Assembly (NCBI GenBank): GCA_965278995.1
Contig: OZ257136.1
Coordinates: 3,658,001 to 3,722,000, forward strand
From: JADJYF01 sp965278995
GTDB taxonomy: Bacteria > Pseudomonadota > Gammaproteobacteria > Ga0077536
Direction of reading: 5' to 3'
Length of the DNA stretch: 64,000 nucleotides
The translations under genes and the position numbers were made by a program. Under the pieces are notes generated by a model that had not been told where the DNA came from, ran no database searches, and saw only the letters and a program-made list of their open reading frames with translations. Below, one piece after another: positions 1-8,235 of this stretch (position 1 is its first letter; each line of letters begins with the position of its first letter).

Positions 1-511
1 CGTCGTCGAATGCCATGCCATTGGCGAAATGGATGCCCTCGGCGACGACATGTACCGAGCCGTCAGGATCACAACGGAATACAAGGCCGTCGTTCTGGCC
101 GTTCCAGGCCTCGTCGAGTGAGCCCCAGGTCGAATGAGAGCACCACACGCGATCCTGACTGTCAGCGAGCGGATAATTCGCACCGAACAGACGACGACCG
201 TTCAATGCCCCACACAGGGTCTCTATCGTGCCGGTATTCGGGTCGAGACGCTGCAATGGACCGTAGCCATCCTCGGGACCACCGAAATTGGCGATCAGCA
301 GCCGACCCTGGCGATCGAGATTGATACCGTTAGGCGCACCGCCGGCCTTTCCGATACGCTCGAGGCCACCATCTGCGCGTACGCGCGCGCAGGCACTACT
401 CTGGTCAGACAACCACACGGTGCCGTCACGCCCGACGACGACATCTTCAGGTCGCTTGACGCCGACGCCTACCTTGACCGCCGTTGCGAGATCAATTTCC
501 GCCAGTTGCAT
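1..511 (-). CDS. SMP-30/gluconolactonase/LRE family protein (C-terminus beyond window edge)
   Basis: The minus strand is open from the window edge to an ATG at 511, with a GGGGAGG ribosome-binding sequence about 11 bases upstream. The visible 170 residues read as the N-terminal blades of an SMP-30/gluconolactonase beta-propeller: a start with AEIDLATAVKVGVG, then EDVVVGRDGTVWLSDQ, the family motif APNGINLDRQGRLLIANFG, and FANGMAFDD at the cut end. Members hydrolyse sugar or aromatic lactones using a divalent metal held by Glu, Asn and Asp; the N in PNG and in ANGMAF are positions of this kind. The substrate cannot be told. The rest of the gene lies to the left of the window. Confidence 0.8.
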   Translation of the reverse strand, partial: MQLAEIDLATAVKVGVGVKRPEDVVVGRDGTVWLSDQSSACARVRADGGLERIGKAGGAPNGINLDRQGRLLIANFGGPEDGYGPLQRLDPNTGTIETLCGALNGRRLFGANYPLADSQDRVWCSHSTWGSLDEAWNGQNDGLVFRCDPDGSVHVVAEGIHFANGMAFDD

Positions 512-776
512 GGATATCAGAACCTCCCCAGGTCAGAACGCGGCCGTGCCAATAGCCATTAGTCCAGATGGGCGCGACCAGCCACGCGCGCAGGGGCCAT
601 TGAACTGCCGATGATATGCCGCAAGACACGCAGCGGACATAGGGTCGACGCCCTGCTCAGACGGTGCGACGAGTACGCCAGCGCACCGACATCCCCATCC
701 CGGCGCCATACCCTCGACGGCAGCAAGATATCACCATCACATTGCCGGCGCAGTCGGCCAGCCCCTCGAGGAACTC

Positions 777-1076
777 ATGATGAGCGACCAGAAACAGCAC
801 AAAACAGGCAATCAGGCCAGCAAAGCCCCGAACCAGGGTGAAGGCGACGTCGCCTCAGCGCGCAAGTTCAACAACGACGCCAAAGCCTTCATCAACTCAC
901 CGCGCGGCCGCGAAGCCATTGAGCATGCGGGTGACGTCACGGCGGAGGAACTGCCGGAACTCGAACAGGCTGAAGAGGCCGGCCTGGAACGTATCGCAGA
1001 TGAGGATCCGGCCGTGACCCGGGCCCACCGCAAGGACTCCGACAGCGCCACCACGACACCCGCCAGAAAGCCATGA
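777..1076 (+). CDS. Small acidic hypothetical protein
   Basis: A 99-residue, strongly charged protein without signal peptide or membrane segment. The middle (DVASARKFNNDAKAFI, then EEAGLERIADEDPA) resembles a small widespread proteobacterial hypothetical protein family in which a fold of short helices is rich in Ala, Glu and Arg; I know no function for it. ATG codons at 777 and 780 are both possible, with GAGGAA just upstream. Its stop overlaps the start of the following EF-hand gene by four bases (ATGA), so the two are probably translated together. Confidence 0.55.
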   Translation: MMSDQKQHKTGNQASKAPNQGEGDVASARKFNNDAKAFINSPRGREAIEHAGDVTAEELPELEQAEEAGLERIADEDPAVTRAHRKDSDSATTTPARKP

Positions 1077-1477
1077 ATGCGTCGACCGCAGCGCTGGTGT
1101 GGGTGATGGCAACCGCCACCAGCGCCATTGAACCCGCTGCAACAGTGCTTGCTGATGCCGGCAGCAGCGCTGGGCCAGGGATGAGTACGAACAACACACC
1201 GGGACCATCGACGGCACCAGGCGCCACCGTCGGTTCCCCGGCAGGAACGACGGGTGCCCAGCGAACGCGCAACCCGGCACATTCGCGCGCTACCACCCCA
1301 GACCCGGCACCCGTACCGTTCGACGACGTTGATAAGGATGGCGACGGCCGGATCGAAAGCGAGGAAGCCGATAAGGCGCCGGGCGCTGCGCCTGACTTTG
1401 ACGCAGCAGACAGCGACGGCAGCGGCGCGGTCAACGCCAGGGAGTATGAAAGGGAACAGCGTGTGAACCCGAAGTGA
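1073..1477 (+). CDS. EF-hand calcium-binding protein
   Basis: A 134-residue protein with two textbook EF-hand loops near the C-terminus: DKDGDGRIESEE (about residues 90-101) and DSDGSGAVNARE (about 113-124), both with Asp at 1 and 3, Asp/Ser at 5, Gly at 6 and Glu at 12. The N-terminal 25 residues are hydrophobic and Ala-rich and may act as a signal peptide or anchor, which would place the calcium-binding part outside the cytoplasm. A low-complexity Thr/Pro/Ala linker joins the two parts. The start overlaps the preceding gene by ATGA. The family is clear; the partner is unknown. Confidence 0.7.
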   Translation: MNASTAALVWVMATATSAIEPAATVLADAGSSAGPGMSTNNTPGPSTAPGATVGSPAGTTGAQRTRNPAHSRATTPDPAPVPFDDVDKDGDGRIESEEADKAPGAAPDFDAADSDGSGAVNAREYEREQRVNPK

Positions 1478-1532
1478 GCGAACGAGTGCTACTCGCGGCA
1501 TTGTCGTGGTGTGCTTTGTACACCTGAGCCGA

Positions 1533-2459
1533 TTATTCTGGCTGGCCCCGAACTAACCGCAATGCCAGCACTTCATTCATTGCCAACGCGAAAAGGACCA
1601 GACCGCCGCCGCCGAGCACCGCTGTCGACGGTGACTCGCCGCCACTCAGCCAGACCCAGGTGACGCCAAGCACGACTTCAAGCAGGCCGAATAGCGACAT
1701 CTCCGGCGCACTCAGGACTTTGGCAACGAGTACGGCGAGCACGCAGGGAATGGCGAGTTGGACGGAACCCAATAAAGCGAGATAGGCGAGATCCCGCGGC
1801 GTGGCTGCGAATGGCATGGCAAACGGCAGACTGACGAACGTTGCGATCAGCGCCCCAAGCAGCAATGCCGGCAACATATCCTGCCGCTCGACCGTGGCAT
1901 GGCGCGCGGCGTGCTGCAGAAGGGTCCAGTTGATCGCGGCTGCGACGGGCACCGTCAGCGCGATTGCGGTACCGGCGAGGTGGCGAGTGGAAGCACCGCC
2001 AAGTTCGCTACCGTACATCCAGGTGATGCCGACACCAGCCAACACGATGGCGACCAGCGAGCGCCGTGGCAGGCGATGCCCGATGGCATAGCGCGCGATG
2101 AGCGCGGTCAGCAGCGGCGCGAGCGCCAAGGTGACGAGAACATTCGCAACCGTCGTCATCGTCAGCGCGAGCATGAACGCCGTGAACATGACGGCCCAAC
2201 AGCAGGCCGACGCCCATGCTGTCGTACCACCAGAACGCACACTCCGCCATACAGCCTCAGCGCCGCGCAGCCAGCTCAGCAACAATAACAAAGCGAGCGT
2301 CGTAAACAGGCTGCGCCAGAACGCGACCTCAAAACCGGCAGCCTGTTCGAGTTGCCGCGTTACGATCCCCGAAACACTCCACATCGTGGCGCACGCAATC
2401 ATGAGCGCCACGGCCTGACCGTGCGTCATAACCATGCCCGAAGCCTGTGCCCGGACCAT
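1533..2459 (-). CDS. DMT-superfamily (EamA) transporter
   Basis: A 308-residue integral membrane protein with about ten hydrophobic helices arranged as two EamA repeats, the usual size and layout of drug/metabolite transporters. The N-terminus contains ATMWSVSGIVTRQLEQ, typical of helix 1 of the family. Substrates of such exporters include amino acids, nucleosides and other metabolites; nothing here fixes the substrate. It lies 18 bases downstream of the SDR gene on the same strand and is probably the last gene of the thiolase/carboxylase operon. In-frame ATGs at 2435 and 2429 are alternative starts. Confidence 0.8.
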   Translation of the reverse strand: MVRAQASGMVMTHGQAVALMIACATMWSVSGIVTRQLEQAAGFEVAFWRSLFTTLALLLLLSWLRGAEAVWRSVRSGGTTAWASACCWAVMFTAFMLALTMTTVANVLVTLALAPLLTALIARYAIGHRLPRRSLVAIVLAGVGITWMYGSELGGASTRHLAGTAIALTVPVAAAINWTLLQHAARHATVERQDMLPALLLGALIATFVSLPFAMPFAATPRDLAYLALLGSVQLAIPCVLAVLVAKVLSAPEMSLFGLLEVVLGVTWVWLSGGESPSTAVLGGGGLVLFALAMNEVLALRLVRGQPE

Positions 2460-2477
2460 CGCCGGAATCCGTCCGCG

Positions 2478-3263
2478 CTATTGCCGCGCCACAGTTCCGC
2501 CGTCGATTGGCAGCACAACACCGTTGCAGTAACTCGCTTCGTCAGAAGCCAGATAGAGGCAGCCGTAAGCCATTTCCATCGGTGTGCCAGCCCGCGCCAT
2601 CGGCGTGAGATAGTTCGCTGTGCGCTCGTCGTCGAAGATATTCATGACGTCGGCGATCATCGGCGTGTCGGTATAACCCGGGCAGACACAGTTCGCACGC
2701 ACGCCGCGGGTGGCGTAAGTCGCAGCCATCGCACGAACCATGTTGATCATGCCGCCTTTGGCCGAGCAGTAAGTGTGCGCAGTCGGCATGCCGACCATGC
2801 CCGAGATACTGGCGACGAGCACGATTGAACCTTTGCCGCGTTCCAGCATGCCGGGCAGTACACCGTGGCAGAGATAGTAGGCGGCGTCGAGATTGATGCC
2901 GATCACTTCGCGCCATTTGTCGGGTGGCGTCGTCGCGATATCGTTCATGGAATCCTTGCTGATATGACTCCAACTCCATCCGACGCTTGCAGCATGCAGC
3001 AGGATATCGACCCGGCCATGGGCTTTGACCGTTGCATCGATCACAGTCTGAGCACCGGCTTCGGTAGCCAGATCGGCCGCGACGACCATGCCGTCACCGC
3101 CCGCTGCTCTCACGCGGCCGAGCGTGGCATCCAGATTGGCCTGCGTACGCGACACGCCGACCACTTTGGCCCCTTCGCGGACGAAGAGCTCCATGCACGC
3201 CGCACCGATGCCGGTTCCAGCGCCGGTGATGATCGTTACCTTGTCTTGAACGCGTCCCGGCAT
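2478..3263 (-). CDS. Short-chain dehydrogenase/reductase (SDR)
   Basis: A 261-residue classical SDR. The NAD(P)-binding glycine motif is ITGAGTGIG (residues 12-20), the catalytic residues are Ser152 or Ser154, Tyr165 and Lys169 in YCSAK, and Asn124 sits in GINLD. The usual NNAG is replaced by HAAS. Such enzymes oxidise or reduce secondary alcohol/ketone groups with NAD(P)H. It follows the thiolase gene by 75 bases on the same strand, so it may act on a hydroxyacyl or keto intermediate of the same pathway. Confidence 0.85.
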   Translation of the reverse strand: MPGRVQDKVTIITGAGTGIGAACMELFVREGAKVVGVSRTQANLDATLGRVRAAGGDGMVVAADLATEAGAQTVIDATVKAHGRVDILLHAASVGWSWSHISKDSMNDIATTPPDKWREVIGINLDAAYYLCHGVLPGMLERGKGSIVLVASISGMVGMPTAHTYCSAKGGMINMVRAMAATYATRGVRANCVCPGYTDTPMIADVMNIFDDERTANYLTPMARAGTPMEMAYGCLYLASDEASYCNGVVLPIDGGTVARQ

Positions 3264-3338
3264 GATCGTTCTCCCCTTATTGCCGCAGTGTCACTGCGAT
3301 TACCTCTGTCGAATCCTGCTGCAGGCAGCACCGTCTGG

Positions 3339-4526
3339 CTACATTCGTTCGAGCAGCGTCGCGTTGGCCATTCCGCCGCTTTCGCACATCGTGACCAGCC
3401 CATAACGGCCGTCTCGCGTTTCCAGCGCGCGTAACAGATTGGCAACCAGGCGGCCGCCGGAAGCGCCGACCGGATGGCCGAGCGCAATCGCGCCGCCAAA
3501 AACATTGAGTCGCTCCGGGACGGCACGCAGTTCCTTTTCCCACGCCAGCGGCACCGAGGCGAACGCTTCGTTGACTTCATAGGCATCGATATCGCCGATG
3601 CCAAGACTCGCCCGCGCGAGCAGCTTGCGGGTCGCCGGGATGATGGCCGTCAGCATCATGAGCGGATCATCGCCGGCCACCGCGAAATGCGTAATGGCGG
3701 CACGTGGTTTCAAACCGAGACGCACGGCGGTCTGTTCCTCGACGATCAGCATTGCGCTCGCGCCATCAGTGACCTGACTCGCGCTGCCGGCCGTCACGCT
3801 CCAGCGGATCTCGGGATAGCGTGCATGGATGGACTCATCTTCGAACGCCGGTTTCAGGCTGGTGAGCTTGGCCAGCGTGGAATCGCCGCGTACACCTTCG
3901 TCGGTCGCGACTATGCGCTTGCCTTCGACCGTTTCCACTTCGATGGGAACGATGTCGCGCGCCACGCCGCTGTCTGCCGCGGCGAGTTGATGGGAGCGGA
4001 GCGAAAAGCGATCGAGTGCCTCTCGATCGAGTTGCCAACGTGCCGCGATCAATTCGGCCGAGATACCCTGGCGGATCATGCCGTCGGGATAACGCGCGTG
4101 AAAACGGCTGCCTTCGTTGTCCTTGCCCATGCGATTGACGCGCATCGGCACCAGACTCATCATCTCGACACCACCGGCGATGACGACATCATATGCACCG
4201 GCAATCACGCCCTGCGCGGCGAAATCCATCGCCTGCTGCGCCGAGCCGCATTTGCGATCGAGCGTAACGGCCGGCACGGATTCCGGCAGACCGGCGGCGA
4301 GCGCTGCCTGGCGGCCGATATTGCCCGACTGCTCAGCGACCTGGATCACGCAACCGGTGATGACATCCTCGATCAGTTCGGGTGCGACACCCGCACGCCG
4401 CACCAGCGCTTCCAGCACATGCGCATACAGATTGACCGGATGCAGGCCCGCCAGCGCGCCGTTTTCGCGCGCCCGGCCAAAAGGCGAACGGACGACATCG
4501 ATAATAACGGCGCGGCGCATGCTCAC
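3339..4526 (-). CDS. Thiolase (acetyl-CoA acetyltransferase family)
   Basis: A 395-residue thiolase of normal length. The acyl-accepting cysteine is Cys93 in DRKCGSAQQ, followed by GGVEMMS, then NEAFAS, the His motif GHPVGASGG, and the second cysteine in TMCESGG near the C-terminus. It should cleave a beta-ketoacyl-CoA with CoA or run the reverse condensation. The start is GTG at 4526, overlapping the stop of the carboxyltransferase gene by four bases (GTGA), so translation is coupled; an ATG at 4520 is an alternative. Its place directly after a carboxyltransferase suggests it acts on the carboxylated product. Confidence 0.88.
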   Translation of the reverse strand: MSMRRAVIIDVVRSPFGRARENGALAGLHPVNLYAHVLEALVRRAGVAPELIEDVITGCVIQVAEQSGNIGRQAALAAGLPESVPAVTLDRKCGSAQQAMDFAAQGVIAGAYDVVIAGGVEMMSLVPMRVNRMGKDNEGSRFHARYPDGMIRQGISAELIAARWQLDREALDRFSLRSHQLAAADSGVARDIVPIEVETVEGKRIVATDEGVRGDSTLAKLTSLKPAFEDESIHARYPEIRWSVTAGSASQVTDGASAMLIVEEQTAVRLGLKPRAAITHFAVAGDDPLMMLTAIIPATRKLLARASLGIGDIDAYEVNEAFASVPLAWEKELRAVPERLNVFGGAIALGHPVGASGGRLVANLLRALETRDGRYGLVTMCESGGMANATLLERM

Positions 4527-5983
4527 GATGAGCGCCGCAGAGACAGCTCGAAGCCGGCGGCCTTGATCTCGACTACCGGCGAACGGGCCAGCTGCATGAG
4601 CCGCCGCACCTGATCGAGTTCAGGCGACGACAGATACGGATAAGTCGTTTTGACCGGGCCGGATAGCTTCATCTTCTCCAGACCTGCGCCCGGCACGAGT
4701 GCGCGCAGGATCAGCTCGTCATCGTCTTCCGTGCCGTATTCCTTGCGCAGCTCTTCGATTGTCGGTTGCGCCGGCGGATTGGCGACGACCTGCTTGGCAC
4801 GTGGCGAAGCCATGATGACATCCATGGTGTTCGGATCGATCGGCCCGGCCGTCTTGCCGTAAAAGCCGGCGGCATACTGGATTACTTCATCCGGTATCGA
4901 CGAATAGCGCTTGCCAGTGATGATGTTCAACACCGCTTGCGTGCCGACCAGCTGGCTGAACGGTGTCGCCATACCGGGATAACCGAGTTCCTTACGCACG
5001 ACTGCGGTTTCATTCAGTACTTCGTCGAGGCGATGACTCATACCATTTTGCACCAGCTGTGCTTTCAGCGTGCCGACCATGCCACCCGGAACCTGATGCT
5101 GAATCGAGAGCACATCGTATTCCGCATGCTGATTGACGAGAAAACCTGCCGCTTTGCCGACTCGTTCAAAATGCGCCGCGACCGGCGCAAACAGCGAGGT
5201 GTCGAGGTTGTGCGTGTGACCGAGCAACTCGACGTTCCGCGTCATCACTTCGACCGAGGGTACCGACGGCCCATTCGCCATCGGCCGTACGGCCGTATGC
5301 AGGATGGTGACGCCGAGTTCGAGCGCATCGAGATAAGCCTTGGCCGACTGCCCGAGCAGATTGTTCGAATGAAATTCGATCGGCTTGCCGCGTGCTTTCG
5401 CTTTGATCGCAGGCAGCAGGGTGCTGAGACGTTCTTTTTCCAGCACGCCGGCCGTGTCGTACAGCAGGATGGTGTCGATGTCGTCGGAAATAGAGAGTTC
5501 ATCGACCTGCCTGGCGTAATACGCATCGGTGTGCACCGGGCTCAGCGTGAACATCACCGCACCCGATACCTCGGATCCGAACTGCTTGGCGACTTTGGCC
5601 AGGCGCTTGGTCTTGTCGTTGTTGAACAGGACGTCGTAAATCCAGAAGCTGCGCACGCCGTGCACGTTCAACTGTCGCATCCAGGCATCCATCAGCGAAT
5701 CCGGCGTGACGCCGAAAGTGACCGAGGCATTGGATCGCATGCCGCCGCGAATTCGCGTACGGGGCATCGATTGGACGAGGAGATCGAGGCCTTCCCAGGG
5801 ATTTTCGTGACAGTACTTGATCAGGCACTCGAACATCGATGAGCCGGTCAGGTCGATGACGCGATAGCCGGTACGGTCGATGATTGGCGAAACCGGCAGC
5901 GCCATGCCAGCCTGCATTCGCATGCCCCACAGGCTTTGCTGGCCATCGCGCATGGTTTCGTCCAGGAATTCTACGTGAGCCAT
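4523..5983 (-). CDS. Pyruvate carboxylase/oxaloacetate decarboxylase-type carboxyltransferase subunit with altered active site
   Basis: A 486-residue HMGL-like TIM barrel plus the PYC/OADA conserved region, without a biotinyl domain. The opening DETMRDGQQSLWG matches the DTTLRDGxQS motif. The other metal and catalytic motifs differ from those I know for the family: the carbamylated lysine of KDMAG is Tyr175 (LYDTAGV), the second histidine of the H-x-H pair is Asn207 (H205-S-N207), and the threonine of the TSQP-like motif appears as Pro239. The fold call is firm; a pyruvate substrate is therefore doubtful. The BCCP and biotin carboxylase subunits are encoded just upstream, so the three probably form one carboxylase. 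Confidence 0.8.
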   Translation of the reverse strand: MAHVEFLDETMRDGQQSLWGMRMQAGMALPVSPIIDRTGYRVIDLTGSSMFECLIKYCHENPWEGLDLLVQSMPRTRIRGGMRSNASVTFGVTPDSLMDAWMRQLNVHGVRSFWIYDVLFNNDKTKRLAKVAKQFGSEVSGAVMFTLSPVHTDAYYARQVDELSISDDIDTILLYDTAGVLEKERLSTLLPAIKAKARGKPIEFHSNNLLGQSAKAYLDALELGVTILHTAVRPMANGPSVPSVEVMTRNVELLGHTHNLDTSLFAPVAAHFERVGKAAGFLVNQHAEYDVLSIQHQVPGGMVGTLKAQLVQNGMSHRLDEVLNETAVVRKELGYPGMATPFSQLVGTQAVLNIITGKRYSSIPDEVIQYAAGFYGKTAGPIDPNTMDVIMASPRAKQVVANPPAQPTIEELRKEYGTEDDDELILRALVPGAGLEKMKLSGPVKTTYPYLSSPELDQVRRLMQLARSPVVEIKAAGFELSLRRSS

Positions 5984-6043
5984 TGGGGGCTGCTCCTTGA
6001 ATGTGCTTGCTCAGTGCTTCGATTTCTTTGCGCCGTGCAGAGC

Positions 6044-6178
6044 GCCGGAGAGCGGTCCCTGCGCCGGCTACCACTGTGCGATACATCCCTGTATCGCTCC
6101 GTTACCGCGCGCGCTGCGCTATACCGTCCATGGCCCGCTTGCGCGCGAGGCGCGCCCGCGCAGGGATCGCTCTCCGGC
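6044..6178. repeat. Intergenic inverted-repeat element 1
   Basis: Arms of 21 bases at 6044-6064 and 6158-6178 are inverted copies with one mismatch. Between them lies a perfect 8-bp stem with a 4-base loop at 6078-6097 whose centre is TACATCCCTGTA. The core recurs in opposite orientation in the element at 63187-63295. The element sits between the biotin carboxylase and carboxyltransferase genes of one operon, so if transcribed it would form a large branched RNA hairpin that could stabilise, pause or end the transcript. It contains no ORF I trust. Confidence 0.7.
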
Positions 6179-6223
6179 TCGGATCGCCGTGCCTCGACCC
6201 GCTGTTCTGACGTTCGTTGCAGA

Positions 6224-7594
6224 TTACGTCGCATGCTCGCGCTCGAAGACGGGTAGCAGGTCGTGTTCCAGCCATTTGGTGTGGAAGCGATTGCTTTGAA
6301 AATCGTCGTGGGCAGCAATCGCGCGCAGCAGCGGCAGGTTGGTCGTCAGTCCGTCAATTTCGAACTCGGCCAGTGCGCGCTCGAGGCGGGCGCAGGCGGC
6401 CGGGCGATCGTCGGCGGTGACGATGAGTTTGCCGATCATCGAGTCGTAGTAAGGCGGCACCAGGTAGCCGTCGTGGCAATGGCTGTCGACGCGGATTCCG
6501 GCGCCGCGCGGTGGATGCCAGCGTTGGATGCGTCCGGGGCTGGGGCGAAAGTTGTGGCGCGCGTCTTCGGCGTTGATGCGGCATTCGATTGCGTGGCGTG
6601 TGAGGCGGATCTGGTCCTGGCGCGGCAACGCTTTTTCGCCGGCAGCAATGCGGAACTGGGTCTGCACGAGGTCGTGCCCGGTGACTTGTTCGCTGACCGG
6701 GTGTTCGACCTGAATGCGCGTATTGACCTCGATGAAATAGACCGCCTGGCGGTTGACGTCGTAGAGGAATTCGACCGTGCCTGCGTTCTTGTATTTGAGC
6801 GAAGACAACAGCATCACGGCGGCGGCATGCAGCTCACTACGGAGTTTGTCGGGCATCAGCGCACACGGCGCTTCCTCGATCACTTTCTGATAGCGGCGCT
6901 GCACCGAGCAGTCGCGCTCGCCGTAATGGACGACGCGCCCGAGACCGTCGCCGACCACCTGCACTTCAACATGCCGTGCGTTCTCGACATAGCGTTCCAT
7001 GTAGAGCGTGCCGTCACCGAATGCTTCGAGTGCTTCGGTGCTGGCACGCTCGAAACCCTGGTTCAGCGTTTCGTCGTCACGCGCGACGAACATGCCGCGG
7101 CCACCGCCGCCAGCAGAGGCTTTCATGACGACCGGAAAGCCGAGTTTGCGCGCAGCGTCGCGCGCTTCGGCCGCGTTCGCTATCTTGTCGGTGCCCGGCA
7201 CCAATGGCACGCCGGCCGCTTCGGCAATGGCGCGTGCGCGCAGTTTGTCACCCAGCGCATCGATCACGTCGGCATCGGGGCCGACGAAAATTATGCCGTT
7301 GTCGGCGCACAGTCGCGCCAGCTCGGCGCGCTCGGACAAAAATCCGTAGCCCGGATGCAGCGCATCGCAGCCTGTCGCTTTGGCGGCATGGACGATCATG
7401 CGTGCATTCAGGTAGCTCTGCTTGGACGGTGCCGGACCAATCACAACAGTTTGATCAGCGAGCTTCGCAGCAGCGCTTTCGATATCTGCATTGGAGACGA
7501 CCTGCACGGTCTCGATACCCAGCGCATGCGCGGCGCGGATCACGCGTACGGCAATCTCACCGCGATTCGCGACCAGCGTGCGGCGTATCGTCAC
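6224..7594 (-). CDS. Biotin carboxylase subunit (AccC/PycA-like)
   Basis: A 456-residue ATP-grasp biotin carboxylase, typical length for AccC. It opens with TIRRTLVANRGEIAVRVIRA, has the glycine-rich ATP loop KASAGGGGRGM, the ERDCSVQRRYQKVIEEAP segment, EVNTRIQVEHPVSEQVTG with catalytic Glu/Asn/Arg residues, and the RINAED segment. It carboxylates biotin on the neighbouring BCCP using ATP and bicarbonate. I chose GTG at 7594 because conservation begins there; the in-frame upstream extension to 7711 has no family similarity and would overlap the BCCP gene. A GGCAGG sequence lies nine bases before the GTG. Confidence 0.9.
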   Translation of the reverse strand: MTIRRTLVANRGEIAVRVIRAAHALGIETVQVVSNADIESAAAKLADQTVVIGPAPSKQSYLNARMIVHAAKATGCDALHPGYGFLSERAELARLCADNGIIFVGPDADVIDALGDKLRARAIAEAAGVPLVPGTDKIANAAEARDAARKLGFPVVMKASAGGGGRGMFVARDDETLNQGFERASTEALEAFGDGTLYMERYVENARHVEVQVVGDGLGRVVHYGERDCSVQRRYQKVIEEAPCALMPDKLRSELHAAAVMLLSSLKYKNAGTVEFLYDVNRQAVYFIEVNTRIQVEHPVSEQVTGHDLVQTQFRIAAGEKALPRQDQIRLTRHAIECRINAEDARHNFRPSPGRIQRWHPPRGAGIRVDSHCHDGYLVPPYYDSMIGKLIVTADDRPAACARLERALAEFEIDGLTTNLPLLRAIAAHDDFQSNRFHTKWLEHDLLPVFEREHAT

Positions 7595-7619
7595 GGGCAA
7601 CGGCCTGCCAGACTCCGAC

Positions 7620-8120
7620 TCATTGCGCCGGCTCGACGATGACCAGGATCTGTTCGAACTCGACCATCTGACCATCGTTGACACGGATCTCGCGGACGAT
7701 GCCGTCGACACCGGCTTTGACCGGCGTAAACAGTTTCATCACTTCGATCAGGCAGACTTCGCTGTCGGCCGTGACGCTCTGACCGATCTCGACATAAGCC
7801 GGTGCGCCCGGCTTGGGCGCGCGGTAGAAAGAACCGAGATTCGGCGCTCGCACTGCGACCATGCCATCGGGAACAGGTCGGGTCTGCGCTGTCGGTGCCG
7901 CCGCAGTTGCTGGCGCAGCGACGGTTGCCGCAAGACCCGGTGCTGCCGTCGGGCCGGCGATAGCAGCGGTCACGGCCGCCGCTGCGGTCGGGCGACGCGC
8001 CTGTGGATCGTTGGAAAGAAATATCTCGAGCGTATCGGTCTTCAAATGCATTTCCGCCCAGTCCGAGCGGTTGAAGATCTCGACCAGGCTCTCGATGTCC
8101 TCGGGGGTCGGCTTGCTCAT
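7620..8120 (-). CDS. Biotin carboxyl carrier protein (AccB-like)
   Basis: A 166-residue BCCP. An N-terminal helical part (residues 1-40) is joined by an Ala/Pro/Thr-rich flexible linker (about 43-85) to a biotinyl domain. The biotinylation site is Lys129 in EVMKLF, and the thumb-containing AccB type is suggested by APNLGSFYRAPKPGAPAYV. It carries carboxybiotin between the biotin carboxylase encoded 25 bases downstream and a carboxyltransferase. The linked carboxyltransferase is of pyruvate carboxylase rather than AccAD type, so the complex is a hybrid three-subunit carboxylase, not ordinary acetyl-CoA carboxylase. Confidence 0.9.
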   Translation of the reverse strand: MSKPTPEDIESLVEIFNRSDWAEMHLKTDTLEIFLSNDPQARRPTAAAAVTAAIAGPTAAPGLAATVAAPATAAAPTAQTRPVPDGMVAVRAPNLGSFYRAPKPGAPAYVEIGQSVTADSEVCLIEVMKLFTPVKAGVDGIVREIRVNDGQMVEFEQILVIVEPAQ

Positions 8121-8235
8121 GGCACCGTTATCCTGCAGCTAATATCAGCAATGATCAGCAATGATTCGAGTGTGGGCCAGCGCCGGAGCGTGTGGACCAC
8201 GATAGTTTCGTCGTTACGCCGCGCATACACCGGTC

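Noticed and set aside
812..1501. 229-residue minus-strand ORF
   Set aside because: Antisense to the small acidic and EF-hand genes, whose EF-hand loops are exact; Cys/Arg-rich composition is typical of a shadow.
6263..7642. 459-residue plus-strand ORF
   Set aside because: It is the antisense shadow of the biotin carboxylase gene, whose minus-strand protein has every family motif.
7595..7711. N-terminal extension of biotin carboxylase
   Set aside because: Ser/Arg-rich, no family match, and overlaps the BCCP gene; GTG at 7594 starts exactly where conservation begins.
7620..8120. Ordinary acetyl-CoA carboxylase BCCP/BC pair (accB-accC)
   Set aside because: The two genes look like accBC, but the operon carries a PYC/OADA-type carboxyltransferase and no accA/accD, so the housekeeping call is not supported.
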